A stretch of 64,000 nt of DNA, taken from Rotaria socialis. Lineage: Eukaryota > Rotifera > Eurotatoria > Philodinida > Philodinidae. The stretch is from the NCBI GenBank assembly GCA_905331475.1, contig CAJNYU010002384.1, positions 1 to 64,000 on the forward strand. The letters are read 5' to 3'. The position numbers and the translations under genes are program-made. The notes under the pieces were generated by a model. The model was not told where the DNA came from, did not search any database, and was given only the letters and a program-made list of their open reading frames with translations. This document shows, piece by piece, positions 1 to 10,162 of the stretch. Every line of letters starts with the position of its first letter. Positions within the stretch are counted from its first letter, which is position 1.

Positions 1-1899
1 TCATTTGATTTTCAAAATTTCATCGAAAATACTTAATTGTGTTTAATCGTAGAAGAAACACTCACCAGCACACAATCTTCGTAAAGTCGCTCGATACTTT
101 TTCTATGATGTATGAATTAAATTATATTTGTGTGACACATAATTTTGAGTAATAAACTGTAACTCTAATTTATCATAGAAAAATCACAGATATTTGATTT
201 TTTTCATGAAATTACCGTGTTTTTTCCTCTGAGAACTCGAATAAGAACTGGATAAAATCAATGTGCCATCAAAACAGAAAAAGATGTACCTAGAATTAGA
301 GAATCACATTTTAACAAACATGTTATTAAAATTCAGGTGGCTTATAGGTTCTCGACTTACACAATAGGAAAAACAGACAACGGGTAAAATATCAATATCT
401 TTGAATTAGTATGACGATTAGTAACATGAACTACATACGTTTTGCTTCGTCTTTTTATGTGATAGTCCTAGGGTATTAATGAACAAATCTGAAAGTATTT
501 CATATTTTAAAAAGGTAGATGCATCTTTTTCATGATTGTATTTCAACTCCATTGATTTCCAACTATGAGTAGCGATATATTTTATTTTTCAATTTAGATC
601 ACTTCCAGCAAGTTTCATTCCTTTGCTTTTTTCCTTAAATATACAATTATTTAAGTGACTAGAAACTTCGCCTAGCCAATTGTCTTAATCGAACTATTAC
701 ACGTTGTTTAGCTTCACGAAGTTTGTATTTATAGATCTGAGCAATATAAGCTGCGTTTGAATCAAATTCTGCTAAATCTTTCTATTCAAATTTTCGTTAT
801 AGAAAAAAAAAGACTAAGGATACGAATTTGAGAATGAAAATATTGATCATTTATAAACAGTAAGCAAGACGAAGGTTTTTATCTAATTGCATTATCCATT
901 TTCACGAAAACTTGACAACCGCGAAAAGCCTATAACATATTCCACATCCGTTGACCTTGAAGTTAGATAGTGTTACCACCAGTATTACTCTATGAAAATA
1001 ATATTTGACTTATCGATCATAACTTATGATTCATAAGTTATGATAAAAGTAAACACGCAGTGTCTATTGACGAAAGTATCGCAAGTTCATGGTGTTCATA
1101 TTGTATTTTGCTCAGTGAAATAACTTGTAACAACCACCATCAATAAATTCGTATATTACTCGATCTAGTTAAGAATGATATCTGACAACTATCGCAATAG
1201 ATACTTCATCGTTGTCATCAGAAAAAAGCATTTGTTTTTATAAGAGTCAGCTTAAAACAATTGTGTCGATCGCATGTACTACACTTCGACCTATCAAAGT
1301 ATGATCTTATTTGACTCAACATCATTCAATTGTAACTAATAAAGCAGTGAGATCATTTTCAATAAAAATATCGATTATTGTCTCTTTAAAAAAAGAAATC
1401 AGCAGTTGTTTATGAATATCGAGATTACTTCTATCATTAACACTTTATCAGTTTTGATGTTCTAGAACCTTTCTCTTCCCACGCCGATAAGCAGTATGTT
1501 GTTTGATTGCAAATGTATTGAGTAGAATAGTTGAAAACAAATATAATTCTATTACTTTTATGAATGGTTTATTCTTAATTATTTCAAAAATGAATCATTG
1601 TCTTTTTTTTTGGCTAGATCTGAATTATACTTTTGCAAATAAAATATTTTTACCCGATTGCACAATTCATTTCTACTTGTAAGAAAACATAAGATCTTTT
1701 AGTGAGTTAACTTTCTAAAACAGATTTTTGTTTACTATATTCTAATAATCATACTTTCATTATTCGATTAAAACGAATAGAAAATCATTTGTTATAATAT
1801 TTAACGCTCTCTAGTGTCTTTTTTCTTTTTATTTAATTAAAAAGTGTTGCTCTGGCAGGTCGATGTTACCATCAACCTACACGATTTCGTCATCGCAAC
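1..1899. other. Gene-free AT-rich intergenic stretch
   Basis: No open frame longer than about 60 codons with recognisable composition is present on either strand, and I see no tRNA-like or rRNA-like segment. The sequence is AT-rich with scattered homopolymer runs. No inverted ends or tandem arrays were noticed. Confidence 0.5.
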
Positions 1900-1964
1900 A
1901 TGTATTTGATCAGTAAAGATCATTTATCCTTGGCAAGTTATAATAAGCAATTTTTCTCGTTGAG

Positions 1965-2178
1965 ATGCGGGGCACGATATTTCTTCTGTCCTTACGCGTT
2001 TCATTTTCCCCTGTTCTTTCAAGCGAATTTTGGATATCGGCCAGGATCACCCGGGTTCACTCGGACCTGTGCCACGGATCGTCTAGACACTGCAGTGCCG
2101 TAGAGTTCGGCCCACTCCCGTCTCCTTCGGGAAACGGGAACCCTCTTCTTATAAAATAAAAAATAAAATAAAATATCA
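1965..2178 (+). repeat. Possible retroposed fragment with an A-rich tail
   Basis: A block from about 1965 to 2150 is clearly richer in GC than its surroundings and ends in a run of AAAAT-type units (2149-2176). A GC-rich body followed by an (AAAAT)n tail is the usual look of a SINE or other poly-A retroposon. Short overlapping open frames cover the block, but they match no protein I recognise and begin without splice or start context. I found no convincing Pol III A-box in it and no clear target-site duplication. It could also be a fragment of an unrelated expressed gene. Confidence 0.3.
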
Positions 2179-3150
2179 AGTTCGATCTATTTTCACAAAT
2201 TCATTAAACAGAAAAATTACATTTAGTAATGATTTAGTAAGAAAGCAAATGATTTCATCATTCGCCTGTTTAAATTTCGATTTATCTATAATGACAATAG
2301 ATCGAAGAATCATGATTTTATTTTGAAATCTTTTAAATTCAGATGCTCTAAAATAATACCCTCAAGATCTGTTATGCTCTATTAATCCGAACATTAGATT
2401 AATTACATCGATTAACACTAAACGATTGACTTCACATACATGTTTACAATGAAATAATTCTGTTTCCCATATTATTGATCTATTTGTTAAACATAACTAT
2501 GGAACAATGAACCTGAACAAACACAACTATTCAAAAAACTTTTTGTTTTGTTAAAAGATAATGCCCGATCGATCTTTGAACTGTGTTCATTATGTTTATA
2601 AAATGCTTTATTTAAGGATTACGAAGTAGCTCTGTGAGTTTTGCGGAGAAAGATTCAATGATTTCTTGAAAAAATGAGTCAGTTAGATTCTTTACTTTTA
2701 GATAATAATTTTAAATTTACTAACAAAACAGATAGGAAAACATTCTTAATTTAGATCGAAGTGTATTGGTAGCTAATCGTGCAATTGTGTTTCATATCAT
2801 AGTGGTATCGAGATGAAACTCAGAATAGAGCAAAGCGCTTTTTCGTTGGCAGAGTTCTTTCTCGAAATCTGTGTTCAAAGTCACCGTTCGCTCGTTTACT
2901 GAGTATGAACATTTTGCGTCATATTTATTTTATTTCTGTTGTAGAATTTATGGAATTGTAACTAGGTAGCAAGAGTAAAACATCCGATCAATGAAAAACA
3001 TTGAATGCCAGACTCGATTTGAAGAACGATAACTTGTTTTCATTTCAAAATATACAGTGAACGAATCAATTTATTCGCCTCCATTTTATTCATTACCAAC
3101 TGACTACAAGATACGAGCTCGACTTTAATTAAATGAGCAGGCAACTGCTA
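2179..3150. other. Intergenic, nothing recognised
   Basis: AT-rich sequence with only short open frames. No repeat structure or RNA gene was seen. Confidence 0.45.
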
Positions 3151-4749
3151 CCCACGGAAAAATATTTAAGTAGATACCGCTGTTAGACGCGGTTTTTTGA
3201 TAATGACCACGGTTATATCTTTGGAGACCGCGGTGTGCGAAATAAACCGCATTTTTTTGCGGTATGTCATACCGCAATATAGGTTTACTGTGGTATGCTC
3301 TAACGAAACCGCCATGTAGTTACCGCTGGAAGTCGCGGTTTGAAAAAAACTCGGTGATATGTAGATTATTTGCGGTATTCGAGAACCACTGTCGTTCGCG
3401 ATATTATATCTTGTGACCTTGCTATTACGAATCGCGATCTCCATACATTATTTCCAAAGATATCATTATTCAGAAGAATATAGTCTTAGTATATTCTGAG
3501 ACATTTTATGTAATTGTTGTCATAATGAGATATCACAACAATTTTGCTACATACAGTTATGATTTGATATAAAAGAAATTCTGCTTGAATTTAAGTTCTG
3601 TTTTCTTCTGCTTAAGAAATGAAACAGATTATAGGCTGATAATTTCTAAAATAAAAATATAGCATTTTTTATTAAACCTTAATAAACTTCTTATCTATAT
3701 TCATTTTGTTGATAATATAAAATAAATTGAAAAAGAATTAATTCCAAAAGTCGAATTACAGACAAAATATTTTAGAATCACATCAGGCCTGAATAAACGT
3801 CATGTAAAGTTAAGATTATATTAAATTAAAAATATAGACAAATATATATTAAAATATTAGTCAAATTTTACTCAGATAAATATTTCTGATAGGATTCACA
3901 AGATAGTGGAAGCTCAGACGTAAAAATACACGCAACTCCATCATTTCAATTGATAAAATCGAGATATATGTCAAATAGTAATCTCATCGGCGTTTTGACA
4001 TATAGATTTGTATATATACTGAATTACAAGAGTACTTCAAATAATTAGACTTTTCAGTGCCGCACGATACCACAATTTCTCAACTATAGATTCTGATAAA
4101 TTTGTACTTTCCTCCAGAAAAAAATTTATTAAAATATATTATGTTTATGCGTTAATAATCATGACTAAGTTATAAACCAATAAATTAGATTTTGCAAATT
4201 ACATGCAATTCATCAGCAACATGAATCTATTAGGAAGTTTGATAAAATTATAAATATCGTATAAATTACTAGTAATTCTAAGATTCTTATAAATTTGCTA
4301 GTAAACATAAGTCTGAGATTTTTCACCACTGATCAGAGAGACTATCATATTTAATATTAGTATGAACATAGCCATATGGCTCAATCGAATTAGTGGATTG
4401 CAATGGCACGGTAAGAAGTTCGAATCTAGCTAGAGGAAAAAATAATAAATAGATAGTGGTATTAAACGAGTTGGCCGCGGTATTAATCGCTGCATTGAGA
4501 TCAAAGATATGTCGTGAAGATGGAAAATCAAGGATTACCGCATAGATGCCAGGTATAATATACCATTATATGATGAATTAATTTTTTTTCAAAAAACGTT
4601 AATAACTGCAGTTTGAGGATACCGCGGTTTCGGGTGGTGTGAAAAAACCTACTAAACGGTCTGACTTTCGCGGTTCTAAATAACCGCTGAGAGTCGCAAC
4701 TGGTAAACCACCAATAACCGCGGTTTTGGTTGAAAAATTTTTCCGTGGG
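3151..4749. mobile_element. TIR element A with ACCGCGGT word arrays and tRNA-like module
   Basis: The ends are inverted copies: CCCACGGAAAAATATTT at the left and, on the other strand, CCCACGGAAAAATTTTTC at the right. Close to both ends the palindromic word ACCGCGGT and one-base variants recur in both orientations: about a dozen times at 3174-3380 and again near 4477, 4533, 4614, 4667, 4682 and 4713. The middle (3400-4450) is plain AT-rich DNA without a transposase-like frame. A tRNA-like A-box/B-box pair lies at 4377-4426. A clear target-site duplication was not found; the left flank ends TA and the right flank begins CA. It is probably a non-autonomous DNA transposon of an unusual type. The short frames inside it are not genes. 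Confidence 0.7.
4370..4436 (+). promoter_or_regulatory. tRNA-like internal Pol III promoter module in element A
   Basis: The stretch TGGCTCAATCGAATTAGTG at 4377 closely resembles the D-arm/A-box of a tRNA. About 40 bases downstream, AAGTTCGAATCTAGC resembles a T-arm/B-box. Order, spacing and strand are those of a tRNA. The acceptor and anticodon stems are not convincing, so this is a tRNA-derived relic or promoter module rather than a working tRNA gene. Confidence 0.45.
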
Positions 4750-5167
4750 CAAATTGCAAAATGACATACCAAAAAGTTTGATCTTCTTTTTATTAGTGTG
4801 AGAACTAACAATGAGCTGTGATTATTTGTCAGACGTTTATTTTTTATTTTATCACCATTGCATTTGTACAGTTTGTGCTTTCTCTCAGGTATGAAAAAAG
4901 TATTGTACGAAATATCATACTCCTTGGCAAAAAGAAACCTGTACATAATTTTATTAGCTTGAAAATCATCATTGAATTTGGATTATTTTCCACAATTTTG
5001 TTGTATTTTTATAAAAAATCAATTTTTAACACCTGGACTCCCCTTCAAGGACCGAAAAACCTTTTTTCTTCTGGTTTTAATATAGATAGATATATTTCCA
5101 TAAAGTTAAAATTTCTGATTACAAGTATTTACTCAGTTTTGAATTTCATCGAATAATAAGAATCATA
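4750..5167. other. Intergenic; AT-rich open frame judged non-coding
   Basis: A 112-codon frame at 4818-5156 is made almost only of codons for Phe, Ile, Leu, Lys and Tyr, as expected from AT-rich random sequence. It shows no family resemblance. Nothing else was seen. Confidence 0.4.
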
Positions 5168-6190
5168 TGAAGCACTCTCTCGGAGCCTTAAAAAACAGTT
5201 ATTGACCTAAAGATCTATGAATATTCGATTTATACTGTTTGAAAATAGGTTCGTTTGATGCAAAATGTTTTTTTTTCTATCAGAATATATAAGAACGACT
5301 TACATATTCAATCGTTTTTCCCTCGATAAATTTTAAATACCAGCCGCGATCTGGTCATACAGTCACAAATACTGTTTTTCTCAGTCTTATGAAGTAGTTT
5401 CAAACAGAATAATTCCTATGCGGCTGAATATAAATATTATATTTGTTTTAAGCACAAAATCTAAGCGGGTCTAATTATTTTACAACTTTTGTTTCCGGTC
5501 AGTTTTTTACGTCTGATCCCCTTCAGGATTATATGAAAACAAAATATTTTATTCAAAGCAACTATTTGATTGATTATCAATTGATCTATTTTATCGCAAG
5601 CATCATTCCCAAACTTTGGAAACTTTTAACATTGTCTACATGGCTTTTGGAGTAAGTTAATTTTTTCACTATCCATGGCGAGGACCAGATGTGAAAATCT
5701 GACCGAAAACAAAAGTTGTAGAATTAAACGAATTAGATTTTGTGCTTAAAAAAAATATAATATTTAAATTCAGTCAAGTGGGAATTGATCTGTTGGAAAC
5801 TATCGAATATCGGTCACAAATGACAGAAATCCGGTTTCAAGAGTAGTATTGGAGCAGAAACGCTTCACATTACAAGGCGTTTTAATTTGAAACAGTTTTA
5901 TTAGAGAGAGGACATTCAATTACGTATTCGGTAAGAAAATGTTTCTGGTAAACCCCGAAAAGCTACACTTCATAAAATTGAAAATAGCAATATTTCTAAC
6001 TGCATGACGCAATCGGGGCGGTATTTAGCATTTATCGATAAAACAAAATTTGAATATCTAAGTCGTTCTTATATACTCTGATAGACAAAAACATTCTGTA
6101 TCGAAGGGGCCTATTTTCAAACAGTATAAATCGAATATTCATGAACCTTTGGGCCAATAGCTGTTTTTAAGTCTTCCCAAGAGTGCTTCA
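5168..6190. mobile_element. Fold-back (long hairpin) element J
   Basis: The left arm (from TGAAGCACTCT at 5168) and the right arm (ending at 6190) are inverted copies. Matching pairs are 5168-5313 with about 6050-6190, the segment near 5325-5355 with about 6010-6045, and about 5385-5560 with 5660-5810. The arms are diverged and hold small indels. The right arm has about 200 extra bases near 5815-6005. A loop of roughly 90 bases lies near 5570-5655. No transposase frame is present. The structure fits a non-autonomous fold-back DNA transposon whose transcript would form a long double-stranded RNA. Confidence 0.75.
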
Positions 6191-6607
6191 GATCTTTCTT
6201 AGTATCCAATGAATTTTAAAATCTAAGATGATATTTGTGATTAGGGAACTTAACTTTATCGAAATATAACTACTTGTACTAAAATCTGAACCAAAGGTTT
6301 TTGTTCGATCTTTCAGGGGTACTCCAGATGTTAAAAATTGAGTTTTCATAAAATACACAAGTTCCTAATTTGGCACACCTCTTTTTTGATCGTGCAATTA
6401 GTGTATTCGCCAAGACTGCCGGAGAACAATCAGTTTAACAGAAAATTTTGTCGTCCTGCCGTATACCACTCCTTTATTTTACTGTTCCTTTTTCACAACT
6501 ATTAACATCCTTAGCATGTTTCAGCATCTCTAGCACTTGTTAAGCACCTTCAGCACCTTCGGCACTTTAAAGTAAAATTTGGTGCTTGGAGTCAGCACTT
6601 TCCCCCT
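6191..6607. repeat. AGCACTT word cluster upstream of repeat family I
   Basis: Between about 6510 and 6592 the words AGCACTT, AGCACC and their complement GGTGCT recur six or more times. The cluster leads directly into the dispersed module that starts near 6608. No gene is visible here. Confidence 0.4.
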
Positions 6608-6737
6608 TGGTTACAGAGAAAATAATTAATTAATTTCTATGTAACGGTCAGTGCGAGTGGGGTAGGGGATAGGTCCAAATTTCTACCTTATATACTTCAA
6701 CATTCCTTTCAGATCGTGTTTCACAAAACATGTTAAT
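6608..6737 (+). repeat. Dispersed repeat family I, copy 1 (3' module)
   Basis: The run from AATTAATTAATTTCT through a G-rich stretch to CTTTCAGATCGTGTTTCACA is shared with two other places in the window (39738-40180 and 57737-58090). All copies are on the plus strand and end at nearly the same base. Here the G-tract is short. The left boundary of the full element is unclear. Confidence 0.65.
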
Positions 6738-6849
6738 GATAAAGCGAATAACGAACGTACTGACTAAGTAAAACAGAGAACAATATTTATAATATTACCA
6801 ACGGGGTATACCTTTGAGAAGAGAAAATTATTTTTATTCACATTTATCA

Positions 6850-9237
6850 TACGATATTCTATTGCCATTTTCGTTTTGCTGCTCTTTGGATCTATCATTA
6901 TCATATCAGGCAGCAATATTATTTGAAGAATCGCCGGTTTCAAATGAACCGACTCCAGCAAATAAAATAAACAGTACAATTTTACATGAAAAACCTCGCC
7001 GACACCAAGCACTTATTGTAAAGCAAAAAACATTTAGTGACATAGATATTAATCGAGCATTACTAATAGTGTATGATGATGACGCAAATGGGAATAGGTA
7101 TCGATGAAATCCACAGACAATCCAGAAGTATCACCATCTTACAAAACAAGAATCATTTTGAAAACTTTTGATATTAAAAATCTGCAACAATTGAATAGTC
7201 TTATCAAGATGGTTGATACGCTCGTTATTATTCCTCCATCAATATTAATATCTGTTTTGTACAATGAATATTTTTCTCTACTTCAAATGTTTTTTCATTG
7301 GTATACTCCGTCAGTGACGTCATCGTTCATCATTAACCAATTATGAATTCTTAGTTTTTCGTTCGATAACTAAATTAATGAGTATAATAATTACTAATAT
7401 TCAAAACATTAATAACATTCCACTATGGCTAGCGGATTCTAAATTACTGAAGACGATTGTTCGTTGTCTGACCGATATAGCCACATCAGAAGAATTTCTC
7501 AATGTTGAGAATCATCGTTCATTAAAAAATCTAACACATTTAATAGAAATATATACTGATTATCAACATGGTTTAAATGATACGTATCATTCTGATAATG
7601 ATAAATTTGTATTGTTATTCGATCCTATTGCAAAGTGTCTTTGTGTCATCTTATTGTATTAATACTTTCAGCAATATATCACAAGATAAAAAAATCAATG
7701 GCAACTATTGAGAAGTTGTACCTATTTAAATGCCCATCATTTATCACTTCATACAAAAGTAATTTGTCTTATCGAGTTTTTATATTCATGAAAGTAATGT
7801 TTTTTTCTGTTTGTTATTATTTATAGGTTCTTGTCTCGGAGAAACTATGGAAAATTTACTTGCAACAATGTTACCTAACTATGAAACAATATTAAATAAG
7901 ATAGTTCCTTCAGCAAATAATTGGAATCAAACAACAAGCCAAACTGTCGATCAATTATTCGAAATAATCAATTATGGAGCAGATAAATTTCCAAAAAGTG
8001 CTACACTTGCTAGCGAACTTTTGAAATTAATTGATCATGTATTTGCATTGGTCAATGAACCACTATTCTACGATAATCTTCAGAAAGCATCGAGCATAGA
8101 GACGACTTTCGTGGATACGACGATTAGATTTCTTAGGAATATCATAAGTGAACCAGCAATTCTTACTTATATAAAAAAAAGCTCGTGCAACACCTATATT
8201 TCTTCGTGTAACATCATGCCAATCTAAACCATTAGTACTTAATGTTTACACTTGACTTGCACACATAACATATGAAGAAGATGTTAAAGCAATGCCCAAT
8301 CCTGGCCGATTACTTTCTACAATTATTGAATCAATTGAAAAGACATTTTTTGGAAAGCCTGAAACAACAACATCAATAGAACAATTACTCGAAGCTTTGC
8401 AAGGTATTGAATAAACTACGAGGTTTTTTGAAAAATAATGGTTAATCATATTTCGTTTTCTAGGTCTTATTCAGTATGATCAAATAAAAGATGAAATCTT
8501 AAAACAAGATAACATTCCATTTATTCTCGAATGTACAAACAAATTAATGAAAAGACCGTTGATATTAACTTTTGAAATGTTATGGTCTTTGGCATTCTCC
8601 GACGACATTGGTAGTGTTTTACGTACTAATTCGAATTTTCTCGATAAAATTCAATCTATTGCAAAAGATAATAAAGATACATCGGTGAAAAAAGTAATTG
8701 ATGGACTTATTTGGAAGCTTGCACAAGGTATCTCAACTTTATTCTTCCATTTCCATTAACCTTGATTAAAATATTTTTTGATTCATAACTATTTTAGAAC
8801 CAATCTTCTTAGATAAAGTTTAAAAACAAACACACAATCTGGGACGGCAAAATAGCTCGGTGGGACATCGAGTGAACAATCATGTCAATATGATATTATG
8901 ATCTCGTACTGTCATGCTGATAAAGAACTAATTTATAAAATATAGAAATTTCTTATTAAAGAAAATTTTTCAGTATGAATCGATCTGGATAATATGTATG
9001 GACCAGGTAGAAGTTTTATTAAATTACTGACGAAAGATTAGTTTACTATTACTATTTTTAGTTATGAATGCAATGGCAGATGCAGTTGAAAATTCAGAAT
9101 TCGTTCTAGTTTGTATGTCGGATTCTTACAAACAAAGTACATATTGTCAAGCTGAAGCAGAATATGCATTCGGTTGTAAACGACGTTTAGTGCCATTGAA
9201 AGTAAGACCAAGATATAGAGCAGCTGGATGGTTAGGA
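6850..9237 (+). pseudogene. Decayed TIR-domain protein with helical-repeat N-terminal region
   Basis: Several exon-like open segments lie in series. Leu-rich helical segments are at 7378-7640, 7825-8180, 8260-8415 and 8462-8725, the last two with clean TTTCTAG and GTATTG/GTATCT borders. They are followed by TIR-domain pieces: a YDIMISYCHADKELI segment near 8890, IDLDNMYGP near 8984, an intron, and 9062-9237 with VLVCMSDSYKQSTYCQAEAE. The Glu in YCQAE sits where TIR NADases have their catalytic Glu. The gene is broken: frames shift near 7640, 7708 and 8190, stops interrupt the reading near 8249 and 8940, and the TIR domain is cut at 9238 by an inverted-repeat insertion. The 5' part before 7378 is uncertain. 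TIR proteins with armadillo-like helices are an expanded type in bdelloids, so this is probably one dead member. Confidence 0.7.
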
Positions 9238-9406
9238 CCAGAGACGCGCACAAGACAATATTTTTTGTCCTGTTCTTACCTGTCCTGCTGGCTATTTTGG
9301 TCCTGGTGGGCGGCAGGGCAGCACAAAAATCGAAATCTCATCCTGTCCTCCAGGACAGGGCAGGACAGGACAGCAGGACCGCCCCTGTCCTGTGCACGTC
9401 TCTGGT
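9238..9406. mobile_element. Short TIR element G, CCTGTCCTG word, inserted in the TIR gene
   Basis: ACCAGAGACGCGCACA at the left end is mirrored on the other strand by ACCAGAGACGTGCACA at the right end, giving a 169-bp unit. The inside is almost only the word CCTGTCCTG and its complement CAGGACAGG. GC content is far above the surroundings. It interrupts the TIR-domain reading frame just after AAGWLG. An open frame of 115 codons runs through it by chance. Confidence 0.75.
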
Positions 9407-9582
9407 CTTGACCAAATAATACCAATATGTGACGCAATGAATGGTCGAGCTTTAATCAAACTATAAAATATGTGTGTAAGTTATAAACTTCGAGAATATT
9501 CTATACTTAACAATGAGCTAAACTCTATGCATACATCAAAATTATGCATTACTGCTTATTCTCGCTTTTTAACTATTCTAGG
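9407..9582. other. Non-coding remainder after the insertion
   Basis: The sequence after the insertion does not continue the TIR domain. It is AT-rich and ends in a good 3' splice signal, TTTTTAACTATTCTAG, at 9582. Confidence 0.35.
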
Positions 9583-9895
9583 AGAAATAATCAATGTTCC
9601 ATCATCAGCACCAAATACATCATCATCATCATCATCAACATCGTCACCATCAGCAACACTACCATCACCACCAACAGCAACGGCAATAACAACGGCAACA
9701 ACAATAGCAAATCATAATCCTTCAAAACCATTGTCTGGTATGCCATTCGTACCAGCTCCCAATCTAGTTACATCGTATGACTTTTCAATAGTTACCAATA
9801 TATCAGCTTTAGATACATTCAAAATGGCTGACCATTATAGTTCTCAGTTACTTATACTTGATTTGCTACGTCGTCGAATGATGAATACATATTAG
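9583..9895 (+). pseudogene. Possible 3' exon with a Ser/Thr/Pro-rich linker
   Basis: An open frame follows the splice-like site at 9582 and ends with a stop at 9893. Its first half is low complexity, rich in Ser, Thr, Pro and Ala from CATCAT/CAACAG-type repeats. The end (about 45 residues) looks like normal protein. It may be the tail of the upstream broken TIR gene or of a lost gene. No domain is recognised, and the repeats make the coding call weak. Confidence 0.35.
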
Positions 9896-10162
9896 TATAA
9901 AACTTTTGTCGCAGAAGTAGAAGAAAAACGAATTCTATTTTGATCATATTGAATCTAGTTTTTTTTTAAATTAAAAGAGTTTGATACATCATATAGAGAG
10001 AACGCGAGACAAAGCTATATAAAAAGCGAAAAACGTTTTGTCAAAAAAGAACGTACAATCAAATTGGTGGCTAAACAAGCAAGGATCGAGCCGATAATAA
10101 GTGAATTATTTTAAATAACGAATTAGCAAAAGAATAAGAACATATGAATCAATGATTATTGA

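Noticed and set aside
3166..3444. 92-codon minus frame in element A
   Set aside because: It lies on the ACCGCGGT word array and shows no coding character. The same holds for the frames at 4528-4946.
8246..8449. 67-codon minus frame
   Set aside because: It is antisense to a helical-repeat exon of the broken TIR gene.
9064..9411. 115-codon frame taken as one protein
   Set aside because: Only the first 58 residues are TIR domain; the rest is the CCTGTCCTG insertion read by chance.
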